Shown: one piece after another, positions 28,896 to 36,876 of the stretch
Layout: each line of letters opens with the position of its first letter
Numbering within the stretch: position 1 is the stretch's first letter
Assembly (NCBI GenBank): GCA_005405945.1
Contig: BJHW01000001.1
Location: 6,200,001-6,264,000, forward strand
DNA length: 64,000 nt
Reading direction: 5' to 3'
Source: Streptomyces violaceusniger
Lineage (GTDB): Bacteria; Actinomycetota; Actinomycetes; Streptomycetales; Streptomycetaceae
Notes under the pieces: generated by a model
Databases searched by the model: none
What the model was told of the DNA's origin: nothing
Seen by the model: the letters and a program-made list of their open reading frames with translations, nothing else
Position numbers and translations under genes: made by a program

Positions 28896-29828
28896 ATGAT
28901 CCGCAATGCCAGGGTGTCCGCCGTGATCGCGCTGTCCTGCGCCGTGGCCGGTGTGGGGCTGGTCGGTTGTGAGGATGACTCGAAGGCGGATGCGGAGACG
29001 ACCGCCACCAAGTCCGCCGCCGCTTCGGAGAAGGCGGGCGACCAGGACTTGCTCACCGGCACCAAGAAGATCGAGATTGGCGGCCAGTTGGTGAACGTGT
29101 CCTGTTCGGGGACTTCGGCGGACGGCAGTCCGGTCATCATGCTGCTGGCCGGAGGCGGTGACGGGCTGGACAAGGTGGCCGGGATCCAGGAGACCCTGAG
29201 CGAGGAGAACCGGGTCTGCTCCTACGACCGGCTCGGCGAAGGCGCCAGCGACAAGCCCGACGGGCCGCAGACCCTCAAGAGCACGGGCAAGGTGCTGACC
29301 GCGGTGCTCGACCGGGTCGCCGGTGACAACCCGGTCGTCCTGGCCGGGCATTCGCTGGGTGGGCTGATCGCCGCCCGGTACGCGCCCGACCACCAGGACC
29401 GGATCAAGGGGCTGGTCCTGATGGACGCCACCTCACCGACCCAGACCGCCGATCTCAACAAGGGAATCCCCGAGTCCGCCACCGGTCCGGCGGTCGCATT
29501 GCGTGATCAGACCCTCGCGATCCTTCACGGAGGGGAGCCGGAAATGCTCACGGTGCCCGACGGGAAGGTCCGTTCCGCCGGGGACATCCCGGTGGAGGTG
29601 ATTCGCCACGGGAAGCAGTACCTCGCGGAGGTGCCCGACTACGGGCCGGGCCTGGAGCGGGCGTGGACCAACGGCCAGCGCAAGTGGCTCGCCGTCTCCA
29701 GCCGCGCCAAGCTGAGCACCGCCAAGACCAGCACGCACTACATCTACGTCGACCAGCCGGGTGTCGCCGTGCGGGCGATCGAGCGCGTCACCGTTCAGGC
29801 CGCGGACGGCGCGGCCTCCGGGCGCTGA
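28896..29828 (+). CDS. alpha/beta-hydrolase lipoprotein
   Basis: This is a predicted membrane-anchored hydrolase of 310 residues. A signal peptide ends in the lipobox GLVGC (Cys about 24), followed by an acidic linker. The hydrolase domain shows VIMLLAGGGDG (oxyanion loop region), RVCSYDRLGEGASDKPDG and the nucleophile elbow LAGHSLGGLIAARYAP. HYIYVDQPGVAV supplies no obvious catalytic His; the sequence ends soon after, so the third catalytic residue is unclear. GGGGGAAG precedes the ATG. The 230-bp region upstream has hairpin-forming G/C blocks of the kind often seen between streptomycete genes. Confidence 0.85.
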   Translation: MIRNARVSAVIALSCAVAGVGLVGCEDDSKADAETTATKSAAASEKAGDQDLLTGTKKIEIGGQLVNVSCSGTSADGSPVIMLLAGGGDGLDKVAGIQETLSEENRVCSYDRLGEGASDKPDGPQTLKSTGKVLTAVLDRVAGDNPVVLAGHSLGGLIAARYAPDHQDRIKGLVLMDATSPTQTADLNKGIPESATGPAVALRDQTLAILHGGEPEMLTVPDGKVRSAGDIPVEVIRHGKQYLAEVPDYGPGLERAWTNGQRKWLAVSSRAKLSTAKTSTHYIYVDQPGVAVRAIERVTVQAADGAASGR

Positions 29829-29936
29829 ACCTCTGGACTTCCTCAACTCCGCTTTGACCCCGCATGAGGCCGGGCATGGGACCCGGCAGGTACGAAGCGG
29901 TACCTCGCTACGGGGGCTGGAAGGAGAGTGAGGACC

Positions 29937-30245
29937 ATGGGTTCTGTTGTGGTCTTGGTCGTGCTGGCGTTCACGTTCGCGGCGCTCGCCGCGCTGGGCG
30001 CTGGTCGGTCGAAGGGGTACAGCGGGCGGCGCAAGCGGTCCTGGGGCGCCGGATCCAGCGGGGCCGCCGGTGGCGGCTGGTGGGCCGGTGGCGACGGCGG
30101 CGGTGGTGGCCATCACGGGGGTGGTCACCACGGCGGCGGTGGCTGCGGCGGCGGAAGCGGCTGCGGTGGCGGGGGTGGCTGTGGTGGCGGCGGTGGTGGT
30201 GGCGGCGGCGGTGGCGGCGGCGGTGGCTGCGGCGGGGGTGCCTGA
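29937..30245 (+). CDS. Gly/His/Cys-rich single-pass membrane peptide
   Basis: This 102-residue protein has one TM helix at the N terminus (VVVLVVLAFTFAALAALGA). A basic patch follows (RRKRSW), then about 60 residues of almost pure glycine with interspersed HH pairs, tryptophans and six cysteines in a GGCGGG pattern. AAGGAGAG before the ATG is a good RBS, and a strong terminator follows, so the gene looks real. The His/Cys-rich glycine tail may bind metal or phase-separate; no function is established. Confidence 0.7.
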   Translation: MGSVVVLVVLAFTFAALAALGAGRSKGYSGRRKRSWGAGSSGAAGGGWWAGGDGGGGGHHGGGHHGGGGCGGGSGCGGGGGCGGGGGGGGGGGGGGGCGGGA

Positions 30246-30594
30246 CCCGCGGTTCCTGCGGTCTTCGCGGTTGCCGTTCCGTTCTTACGGTTGACATGCC
30301 CTTCTTGCGGTTGCCACGCCGTTCTTACGGCCGTGAAGCGATGAGCCAGCGCCCGGCGCGCCAACGTGCGCCGGGCGCTGGCTTGTTGAACACTTGCCCT
30401 AGGGGGCGCCCTAGGGGTGGAAACCCGGCGAAGGTGGGTAAAAACGATGTGGCGCCCAGCATTTCATGATTCCGTATACCACCAATCGACCTTACGGCCC
30501 CACGTGGGCACGAGCCGCCGTATGCGCATGCCCCTGGTCCCCCGCGGGGCGAGCTGGCCCATCTTTTTCCACTGCGTGCTTGCGGAGCCGATCC
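30246..30594. other. 349-bp intergenic region
   Basis: It starts with three imperfect 22-bp units (ttccgttcttacgg-type, 30258-30330) and includes the terminator at 30345-30382. A tandem pair of the 10-mer gccctagggg follows (30396 and 30408), each containing the palindrome CCCTAGGG. The last 170 bp are less GC-rich and probably hold the DUF2617 promoter. No gene is seen. Confidence 0.6.
30345..30382 (+). terminator. terminator of the Gly-rich peptide gene
   Basis: A perfect 15-bp stem (gccagcgcccggcgc / gcgccgggcgctggc) has an 8-nt loop and is followed by ttgttga. Confidence 0.88.
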
Positions 30595-31185
30595 ATGCTC
30601 ACGACCCTCAAGACTGCCTACACCGATACCCGCGCCGCTGACCTCGCCTGGGGCCTGGGACGGGAACCGCTTCCCGCCCTCGCTGTGCTCGATCTTCAAC
30701 TCCATGACTTCGCCGTCCAGTTGCGGCTTCTGGGCGCCTCGCACCAGGTCCTCCTCGAAGGGGAGGGCAGCCGTTGCTCGGAGACCGTGGCCTGCATGTC
30801 CGGCAACAGCACCCCGCTTCCGCTGGGGGTTTCCACCCTCGTCGACGGCCGCGAATACGAATTCGCGGCGCGCGTCGAGGAGTTGTCACAAGGGGCCTTC
30901 GCCGGGCGCGCCCAGGAACTGCTCGCGCTGGTGGCCGACCATCCGCACGGACTGGCCGGTACGTTCCCCGGCAGCCCGAACGCGTTCACGGCGCTGCTCG
31001 CGCAGTGGAACGAGGGCACGGTGGGGTGGCGGACCTGGCATGCCTACCCCCAGGAGGGGCGGTTGGTCACCACCCGCACCTGTGTGGGGGCCCGGGTGCC
31101 GGCCGCGCTCCGGCCGCCGGGCGCGGGCGGGCTCGACATGAGCGGTCTGCCCGGCGGGGTGTCGCCCCAAGTCCCCTGTGTTTGA
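30595..31185 (+). CDS. DUF2617 family protein
   Basis: This 196-residue protein of unknown function belongs to an actinobacterial family (MLTTLKTAYTDTRAADLAW at the start; VSTLVDGREYEFAARVEEL; GWRTWHAYPQEGRLVTTRT near the end). The C-terminal dozen residues are encoded by DNA that is repeated downstream of the stop, so the tail may have been altered by repeat formation. The start at 30595 has GCGGAG upstream. The order DUF2617 followed by a membrane spermidine synthase is, as I recall, conserved in streptomycetes. Confidence 0.85.
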   Translation: MLTTLKTAYTDTRAADLAWGLGREPLPALAVLDLQLHDFAVQLRLLGASHQVLLEGEGSRCSETVACMSGNSTPLPLGVSTLVDGREYEFAARVEELSQGAFAGRAQELLALVADHPHGLAGTFPGSPNAFTALLAQWNEGTVGWRTWHAYPQEGRLVTTRTCVGARVPAALRPPGAGGLDMSGLPGGVSPQVPCV

Positions 31186-31241
31186 AGGTGTCGCGTCCCC
31201 TGCGTCTGAAGGCGTCGCCCCAAGTCCCCTGTGTCTGAAGG
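31161..31241. repeat. imperfect tandem repeat spanning the DUF2617 stop codon
   Basis: The unit gtcgccccaagtcccctgtg plus t(t/c)tgaagg occurs at 31161-31188 and 31214-31241, with a shorter copy between. TGA recurs at 31183, 31207 and 31236, so each unit carries the stop. Confidence 0.8.
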
Positions 31242-31330
31242 GGATCGCGCGTGGCCGAGAGGCCATCGATGCCAGACGCACGAACGGCAATGCACTCGTG
31301 TGGGGGACGAGACGTAAGTGATATGTGACG

Positions 31331-31336
31331 TAGCGT
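31331..31336 (+). promoter_or_regulatory. -10 hexamer of the spermidine synthase gene (leaderless)
   Basis: TAGCGT ends 7 nt before the GTG at 31344 and no RBS is present. Confidence 0.5.
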
Positions 31337-31343
31337 TCCCTTT

Positions 31344-32933
31344 GTGATCGATTCGCCCATGTCCGCCGTCTCGGATGCGCCGTCGTCGCCGGAGTCCGGC
31401 CCTCCGGCGCGGCTGCCCGTGCGGGCGGGGCTCGGCCGCTTCCTCGTGCTCGGCGCGGTCTTCGTCTGCGCCGCCTGCGGGCTCGTCTACGAGCTCGAAC
31501 TCGTCGCCCTCGCCTCGTACTTGGCGGGTGATTCGGTCACCCAGGCATCCGTGGTGCTGTCCGTGATGGTCTTCGCCATGGGCGTCGGCTCGCTGCTGGC
31601 CAAGCGGCTGCGCTGCCGGGCCGCCGTGGGCTTCGGCGCGGTCGAGGCGGTGCTCGCGCTCGTCGGCGGCTGCTCGGCGATGGCGCTGTACGCGTGCTTC
31701 GCGTGGGGCGGTCACTCGCGCTCCGCGCTCGTCGGCTTCTCGTTCGCCATCGGTGTGCTCATCGGGGCCGAGGTGCCGCTGCTGATGACCCTCATCCAGC
31801 GGGTGCGTCGGCAGGACGCGGGCGGCGCGGTGGCCGATCTGTTCGCGGCGGACTATGTGGGCGCGCTGGTCGGTGGGCTCGCCTTTCCCTTTCTGCTGCT
31901 GCCCGCGTTCGGCCAGCTGACCGGCGCGCTGGTCACCGGCGCGGTCAACGCGGTCGCGGGCGGCGCCCTGGTGCTCTGGCTGTTCCGCCGCGATCTGAGC
32001 GTACGGGCGCGGTGGACGCTGATCGTCGCCAACGGGCTGGTGCTCGCCGCGCTGGCCGCCGGTGCCGTGCTGACCCCCTCCTTCGAGCGGGCCGCCCGCC
32101 AGGCGGTCTACGGACCGGGGGTGCGGGTCGCGCTGCACACCGGCGAGCAGGAGATCGTGCTGGTGGGCGGGGGGACGAGCGGGCGGCCGCTGTCCCTCTT
32201 CCTGGGCGGGCGGCTGCGGGTCAGCGGGCGCGACGAGGTCCGCTACCACGAGGCGCTGATCCACCCGGCGATGGCCGCCGGACCGCACGGCCGCGTCCTG
32301 GTGCTGGGCGGGGGCGACGGGCTCGCGGCGCGCGAGATCCTGCGGTACGCGGGGGTCCGCTCGGTGACCGTCGTGGAGCGCGACGCGGAGGTGGTGCGGC
32401 TGGCCCGGCGCGATCCCGGTCTGTCCGCGCTCAACGGCGGCGCCTACCGCGATCCGCGGGTGCGGGCGGTGACGGCGGACGCCTTCGACTGGCTGCGCCG
32501 GTCCATGGCGTACGACGTGGTGGTGTGCGATCTGCCCGCCCCCGAGCTCACCCCGAGCACCAAGTACTACTCCCAGGAGTTCTACGGCCTGGCCGAGCGG
32601 GTGCTGGCGCCCGGCGGTCGGCTGGTGGTCCACGCCGGGCCGCTGCGGCCCGATCCGCGGGCGTTCTGGACGGTGGACGCGACGATGCGCTCGGTCGGGC
32701 TGCGGACCACTCCGTATGTGATCGGCGCCCCGCGCCCGGGGCGCGGCAGCCCGCACGACTGGGGCTTCGTCCTGGCGGCGCGCTCCCCGGTGGGGCTGCG
32801 GCTGGCCCCGCACCGGCCGCGGCCGCGCTCGCTGACGGAAGAGGGGCTGCGGGCGGCCCGCCGCACGGCCGAGCGCGGCCGAGAGGGGGGTCTGCCCCCG
32901 TCGACGCTCATGCGTCCGCGCTATGGGGAGTGA
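31344..32933 (+). CDS. membrane-fused spermidine synthase-like protein
   Basis: This 529-residue protein has a membrane N-terminal half with six to seven helices (about 25-235). The C-terminal half is a spermidine-synthase/methyltransferase fold (about 250-480). Seen are DEVRYHEALIHPAM, VLVLGGGDGLAAREIL (decarboxy-AdoMet binding), TVVERDAEVVRLAR and VVVCDLPAPELTPSTKYYS, where the catalytic Asp lies. Soluble spermidine synthases are about 290 residues; the membrane fusion is a known actinobacterial variant whose substrate is not established. The GTG at 31344 is chosen over ATG 31359 because of the -10 spacing. There is no speD nearby. Confidence 0.87.
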   Translation: MIDSPMSAVSDAPSSPESGPPARLPVRAGLGRFLVLGAVFVCAACGLVYELELVALASYLAGDSVTQASVVLSVMVFAMGVGSLLAKRLRCRAAVGFGAVEAVLALVGGCSAMALYACFAWGGHSRSALVGFSFAIGVLIGAEVPLLMTLIQRVRRQDAGGAVADLFAADYVGALVGGLAFPFLLLPAFGQLTGALVTGAVNAVAGGALVLWLFRRDLSVRARWTLIVANGLVLAALAAGAVLTPSFERAARQAVYGPGVRVALHTGEQEIVLVGGGTSGRPLSLFLGGRLRVSGRDEVRYHEALIHPAMAAGPHGRVLVLGGGDGLAAREILRYAGVRSVTVVERDAEVVRLARRDPGLSALNGGAYRDPRVRAVTADAFDWLRRSMAYDVVVCDLPAPELTPSTKYYSQEFYGLAERVLAPGGRLVVHAGPLRPDPRAFWTVDATMRSVGLRTTPYVIGAPRPGRGSPHDWGFVLAARSPVGLRLAPHRPRPRSLTEEGLRAARRTAERGREGGLPPSTLMRPRYGE

Positions 32934-32953
32934 CGTCACCGCGGGCCCGGCGG

Positions 32954-33055
32954 CGGGCGCCCACCCGCGTACGGGCCTGCGTGCGGGGCGTGTGCGGGGC
33001 GTGTGCGGACACCGCGACCATGCGCGTCCCGGCCACCCGGGCGCCCACCCGCGTA
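32954..33055. repeat. 18-bp direct repeat after the spermidine synthase gene
   Basis: cgggcgcccacccgcgta occurs at 32954-32971 and 33038-33055, with ggggcgtgt-type short repeats around and between. The 250-bp gap to the next gene otherwise holds only that gene's promoter. Confidence 0.75.
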
Positions 33056-33169
33056 TGGGGCGTGTCCGCGTGTGGGGCGTGTCCGCACGCCGGGGGCTCG
33101 CGTCGGCGGCGTGCGTCAGCGGCGCGCGGAAAGTTGCGCGGGAACGGGTCTCAGGGAACGTGCGATGGG

Positions 33170-33175
33170 TACTGT
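33170..33175 (+). promoter_or_regulatory. -10 hexamer of the SRPBCC gene (leaderless)
   Basis: TACTGT ends 8 nt before the ATG at 33184, with no RBS. Confidence 0.5.
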
Positions 33176-33183
33176 CTTGACCT

Positions 33184-34080
33184 ATGGAGCATGAGGTGTT
33201 CGTTCCGTTTCCCGTCGACACCGTCCGGCTGGCGCTCGCGGAGCCCGCCCGCGTCGCTCGCTGCGTTCCCGGGCTCCAGCAGGACGCCGATGAGGCCGCC
33301 GGTCCGCTCGCCGGGCGGCTGCGGCTGCGCATCGGCGGGTCCACCATCACCTATCGCGGTGCGCTGCGCGTCGTCCGGCGCGCCGATGCCTTCGAGGTCG
33401 AGGGCGAGGGCAGCGAGGCGCGCGGCAGCGGCTCGGTGAAGCTCGCGCTGACCATCACGCCGAAGCCCGTCGAGGGCGGTACGGAGCTGAACTGCTCGGG
33501 GACGGTCCACAGCGACGGGCGGCTGGCCGAGTTCGACGACGAGGCGTCCACCACCGTGGCCCGCCGCATGCTGGACCGGTTCGCCGCGGCGCTCACGGCC
33601 GGTCTTGAGACGTCCCCGATCAGCGCGCCCACGGAGGGCGAGGCCTCCGGGCAGGCCGCTGACGAGACCACCGACGCGGGCTCTGACGCGGGTGCGGCCG
33701 CCGCCGCGGACGAGACCGGGCTGCCGACCGAGGCCGAGCTTCCGCTGTCGGCCGACGACATGGACATCGAGGACGTCGGCGACCTCGAGGACCTCGACGA
33801 GGTGGACGCTGTCGAGGAGTCCGTCGGCTTCGGTGAGCTCGGCGATCTGGACGACCTGGACGAGGAGCCCCCGGCCGAGGCCGCCCACGCCCGCCGCACG
33901 ATGATCGGCCGCTCCACCGAGGAGGTCGACCACGCCCCGCCGCGCGGCCGCTACGCCCCGGTCCCCGCGCCCGAGACCGTCTCCACCAGCGCCACCCTGC
34001 GCTGGGCCGCGCCCGCCGCGGCCGTCGTGCTCGCCTCCGTCGTCGTCGTGGGCCGTCGCGTACTTCGCCGCCGCCGATGA
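33184..34080 (+). CDS. SRPBCC (CoxG-like) protein with C-terminal membrane anchor
   Basis: This 298-residue protein begins with an SRPBCC/CoxG lipid- or ligand-binding domain (about 1-150: MEHEVFVPFPVDTVRLAL, GSGSVKLALTITPKPVEGGT). A long acidic Ala/Glu/Asp-rich linker follows (about 150-255), then one TM helix (about 275-293, AAPAAAVVLASVVVVG) and a basic tip (RRVLRRRR). The topology puts the SRPBCC domain in the cytosol, tail-anchored. CoxG proteins help mature CO dehydrogenases elsewhere, but no such enzyme is nearby, so only the fold is assigned. Confidence 0.82.
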   Translation: MEHEVFVPFPVDTVRLALAEPARVARCVPGLQQDADEAAGPLAGRLRLRIGGSTITYRGALRVVRRADAFEVEGEGSEARGSGSVKLALTITPKPVEGGTELNCSGTVHSDGRLAEFDDEASTTVARRMLDRFAAALTAGLETSPISAPTEGEASGQAADETTDAGSDAGAAAAADETGLPTEAELPLSADDMDIEDVGDLEDLDEVDAVEESVGFGELGDLDDLDEEPPAEAAHARRTMIGRSTEEVDHAPPRGRYAPVPAPETVSTSATLRWAAPAAAVVLASVVVVGRRVLRRRR

Positions 34081-34091
34081 GCCAGGGCGCA

Positions 34092-34097
34092 TAGGCT
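34092..34097 (+). promoter_or_regulatory. -10 hexamer of the aldose epimerase gene (leaderless)
   Basis: TAGGCT ends 8 nt before the GTG at 34106, with no RBS. Confidence 0.55.
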
Positions 34098-34105
34098 CGG
34101 TCTTT

Positions 34106-34921
34106 GTGACCACCGAAGACACAACGGAGACCAAGGGCGTACGGCTGACCGCCGGGGACGCCGAGCTGACCGTCTCACCCGAGAACGGCTGCCGTATCGG
34201 TTCACTGCGCATCGGCGGTACGGAGCTGCTGCGGCAGGGCCCGCGGTTCGGGTCGTTCCCGATGGTGCCGTGGTGCGGCCGGACCGGTCTTGGCCGGTTC
34301 CGCAACGGCGGGCGGACCCACCAACTGCCCATCAACTCCCCGCCGCACGCGATCCACGGGACCGGCCGGAACGTCGAATGGGCCCCCGTCAGCACGGGTC
34401 GGTCCAGCGCGGCCTTCACCTACGACCTCGCCGACCCCTGGCCGTACGAGGGCCGGGTCACCCAGACCTTCGAGCTCTCCCCGGACAGCCTGACCGTCAC
34501 CATGAGCGTGGAGACCGAGGGCGATTCCTTCCCGGCACAGGCGGGCTGGCATCCGTGGTTCCTGCGGAACCTGGGCGACGGCGGCGCCGATGCCGAGATC
34601 GCCTTCGACGCCGCATGGCAGGAGGAGCGCGGCGAGGACCACCTCCCCACCGGCCGCCGGATCGCGCCGAAGCCCGGCCCCTGGGACGACTGCTTCGGGA
34701 TGCCGCAGGGGGTGGACGTCACGCTCACCTGGCCCGGCCGGCTCGAGCTGAAGGTCACCAGCCGGACGGAGTGGGTGGTCGTCTACGACGAGCAGGCGGA
34801 GGCGGTGTGCGTGGAACCGCAGTCCGGCCCGCCCAACGGCCTCAACCTCATGCCGCGCCTGGTCACCCCCATCGATCCGCTGGAGATCGCCATGACCTGG
34901 AGCTGGCGCACACTGGCCTGA
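34106..34921 (+). CDS. aldose 1-epimerase family protein
   Basis: This is a galactose-mutarotase-fold protein of 271 residues. Visible are PENGCRIGSLRIGGTELL (N-terminal strand pair), PMVPWCGRTGLGRFRNGG, INSPPHAIHGTGRNVEW with the substrate-contacting His, and AQAGWHPWFLRNLG with a second His. The late acidic residue of the family is probably in AVCVEPQSGPPNGLN (Glu). It interconverts sugar anomers; the specific sugar is not predictable. The stop codon starts a 21-bp tandem repeat. Confidence 0.87.
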   Translation: MTTEDTTETKGVRLTAGDAELTVSPENGCRIGSLRIGGTELLRQGPRFGSFPMVPWCGRTGLGRFRNGGRTHQLPINSPPHAIHGTGRNVEWAPVSTGRSSAAFTYDLADPWPYEGRVTQTFELSPDSLTVTMSVETEGDSFPAQAGWHPWFLRNLGDGGADAEIAFDAAWQEERGEDHLPTGRRIAPKPGPWDDCFGMPQGVDVTLTWPGRLELKVTSRTEWVVVYDEQAEAVCVEPQSGPPNGLNLMPRLVTPIDPLEIAMTWSWRTLA

Positions 34922-34979
34922 CGCGGTCGGCTTCACGACTGATGCGGTCGGTCTCACGACTGATGCGGTCGGTCTCACG
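34919..34979. repeat. 21-bp tandem repeat starting at the epimerase stop codon
   Basis: The unit TGAtgcggtcggtctcacga plus c starts at 34919 (the actual stop), 34940 and 34961. All three TGAs are in frame. Confidence 0.88.
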
Positions 34980-35016
34980 GTACGGAGCGGCTTGAGGGGT
35001 TCCGAGGGCCACCGCA

Positions 35017-35022
35017 TAAGCT
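35017..35022 (+). promoter_or_regulatory. -10 hexamer of pyrE (leaderless)
   Basis: TAAGCT ends 7 nt before the ATG at 35030. A TTGAGG at 34992-34997 could be the -35, with a long (19-bp) spacer. Confidence 0.55.
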
Positions 35023-35029
35023 CATGCGC

Positions 35030-35569
35030 ATGAGCGATGCGCGTGACGCCCTGCTGCAGCAGATCAAGGACAAGGCCGTGGTCCACGGCAAGGTGACCCT
35101 CTCTTCCGGGCGTGAGGCCGACTATTACATCGACCTGCGCCGGATCACCCTGGACGCCGAGGCCGCGCCGCTGGTCGGGCAGGTCATGCTCGATGCCACG
35201 GCCGATCTGGAGTACGACGCGGTGGGCGGGCTGACGCTGGGTGCCGACCCGGTGGCCACGTCCATGCTGCACGCCGCCGCCGCGCGCGGGCGCCGGCTGG
35301 ACGCCTTCGTGGTCCGCAAGGCCCAGAAGACGCACGGTATGCAGCGGCGGATCGAGGGCCCGGACATCGCGGGCCGCCGGGTGCTGGTGGTCGAGGACAC
35401 CTCCACCACCGGCGGTTCGCCGCTGACCGCGGTGGAGGCGGCACGGGAGGCCGGTGCGGAGGTCGTCGCGGTCGCGACGATCGTCGAGCGCGGCGCCGCG
35501 CCCGCGATCGCGGACGCCGGGCTGCCGTACCTCCCGGCGTACTCGCTCACCGACCTCGGGCTGAGCTGA
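35030..35569 (+). CDS. pyrE: orotate phosphoribosyltransferase
   Basis: This enzyme converts orotate and PRPP to OMP, the fifth step of UMP synthesis. The 179-residue protein has SSGREADYYIDLRRI (orotate site) and GGLTLGADPVATS. The family-specific RKAQKTHGMQRRIEG flexible loop and the PRPP motif VLVVEDTSTTGGS follow. The ATG at 35030 is preferred to one at 35024 because only it lies 7 nt from the -10 TAAGCT; no RBS serves either. pyrE stands alone, away from other pyr genes. Confidence 0.95.
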   Translation: MSDARDALLQQIKDKAVVHGKVTLSSGREADYYIDLRRITLDAEAAPLVGQVMLDATADLEYDAVGGLTLGADPVATSMLHAAAARGRRLDAFVVRKAQKTHGMQRRIEGPDIAGRRVLVVEDTSTTGGSPLTAVEAAREAGAEVVAVATIVERGAAPAIADAGLPYLPAYSLTDLGLS

Positions 35570-35586
35570 ATCCGGCAGGCTGGGGA

Positions 35587-35616
35587 GGTGGGAGGTTTCA
35601 CGTGAAACCACCCACC
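35587..35616. promoter_or_regulatory. parS site (ParB-binding) inside a hairpin
   Basis: GTTTCACGTGAAAC at 35595-35608 is a perfect 14-bp palindrome identical to the core of the streptomycete and Bacillus parS consensus (outermost bases G/C instead of T/A). It nucleates ParB for chromosome segregation. The palindrome extends outward with one mismatch (ggtggg / cccacc), giving a hairpin that can also terminate pyrE. Confidence 0.85.
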
Positions 35617-35745
35617 CCCGTCCGTGTGGTCTCGGCGTGCGCCGTGTGGAGCAATCGGCGGAGTCTGGGATTATGGCCCCGACGATGACGTCGCCCCTAG
35701 GTCAGGGCCAAGTACGACTAACCCGCACATACAAGGAGCGGTCAG

Positions 35746-36768
35746 ATGCCCATCGCATCCCCTGAGATCTACAACGAGATGCTCGACCGGGCGAAGGCGG
35801 GCAAGTTCGCCTACCCGGCGATCAACGTGACCTCGACGCAGACTCTGCACGCCGCCCTGCGCGGCTTCGCCGAGGCGGAGAGCGACGGCATCGTCCAGAT
35901 CTCCACCGGTGGTGCCGAGTTCCTGGGTGGCCAGTACAAGAAGGACATGGTGACCGGTGCGGTCGGCCTCGCCGAGCTCGCGCATGTCGTGGCCGAGAAG
36001 TACCCGGTCAACATCGCCCTCCACACCGACCACTGCCCGAAGGACAAGCTGGACGGCTATGTCCGTCCGCTGCTCAAGATCTCGCAGGAGCGCGTCGCCA
36101 AGGGCCAGAACCCGCTGTTCCAGTCCCACATGTGGGACGGCTCCGCCGAGACCCTCGCCGACAACCTCGACATCGCGCAGGAGCTGCTCGCCGAGGCCGT
36201 CAAGGCGAAGATCATCCTCGAGGTCGAGATCACCCCGACCGGTGGCGAGGAGGACGGCGTCACGCACGAGATCAACGACAAGCTGTACACGACGGTGGAC
36301 GACGCCCTGCGCACCGCCGAGGCCCTGGGCCTGGGCGACAAGGGCCGCTACCTGCTGGCCGCCTCCTTCGGCAACGTCCACGGCGTCTACAAGCCGGGCA
36401 ATGTCGTCCTCCGTCCGGAGCTGCTGCGTGACCTCCAGGACGGTGTCGGCGCGAAGCACGGCAAGCAGGACCCGTTCTTCTTCGTCTTCCACGGCGGCTC
36501 CGGCTCCACGGAGCAGGAGATCCGCACCGCGCTGGAGAACGGCGTGGTGAAGATGAACCTCGACACGGACACCCAGTACGCCTTCACCCGTCCGATCGCG
36601 GACCACATGTTCCGCAACTACGACGGGGTGCTGAAGGTCGATGGCGAGGTCGGCAACAAGAAGACGTACGACCCGCGGAGCTGGGGGAAGCTGGCCGAGG
36701 CGGGGATGGCTGAGCGGGTCACCAAGGCTTGTGCGGATCTTCGGTCCACGGGCACCAAGCTGAAGTAG
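35746..36768 (+). CDS. fba: fructose-bisphosphate aldolase, class II
   Basis: This is a zinc-dependent glycolytic aldolase of 340 residues. It shows INVTSTQTLHAALRGFAEAE, the zinc-ligand motif NIALHTDHCPKDKL (His pair), QSHMWDGSAETLADN, VEITPTGGEEDGVTHE, FVFHGGSGSTEQEI and MNLDTDTQYAFTRPI (substrate phosphate loop). The length fits the type A/long form of actinobacteria. AAGGAGC lies 7 nt before the ATG. Strong codon bias (almost all third positions G/C, few rare codons) fits high expression. A strong terminator follows. Confidence 0.97.
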   Translation: MPIASPEIYNEMLDRAKAGKFAYPAINVTSTQTLHAALRGFAEAESDGIVQISTGGAEFLGGQYKKDMVTGAVGLAELAHVVAEKYPVNIALHTDHCPKDKLDGYVRPLLKISQERVAKGQNPLFQSHMWDGSAETLADNLDIAQELLAEAVKAKIILEVEITPTGGEEDGVTHEINDKLYTTVDDALRTAEALGLGDKGRYLLAASFGNVHGVYKPGNVVLRPELLRDLQDGVGAKHGKQDPFFFVFHGGSGSTEQEIRTALENGVVKMNLDTDTQYAFTRPIADHMFRNYDGVLKVDGEVGNKKTYDPRSWGKLAEAGMAERVTKACADLRSTGTKLK

Positions 36769-36786
36769 TCCTGCGGCGAGCCCCTC

Positions 36787-36826
36787 CGGGCCCGGCGCTC
36801 GCCTTTGCGGTGAGCCGCCGGGCCCG
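36787..36826 (+). terminator. terminator of fba
   Basis: An 11-bp perfect stem (cgggcccggcg / cgccgggcccg), with further inner pairing (gctcgcc / ggtgagc), is followed by tttgtg. Confidence 0.88.
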
Positions 36827-36876
36827 TTTGTGTTCTGGGCTGGCCCCGGGGGCGCTGCCCGGGGGATCATCCAGGT

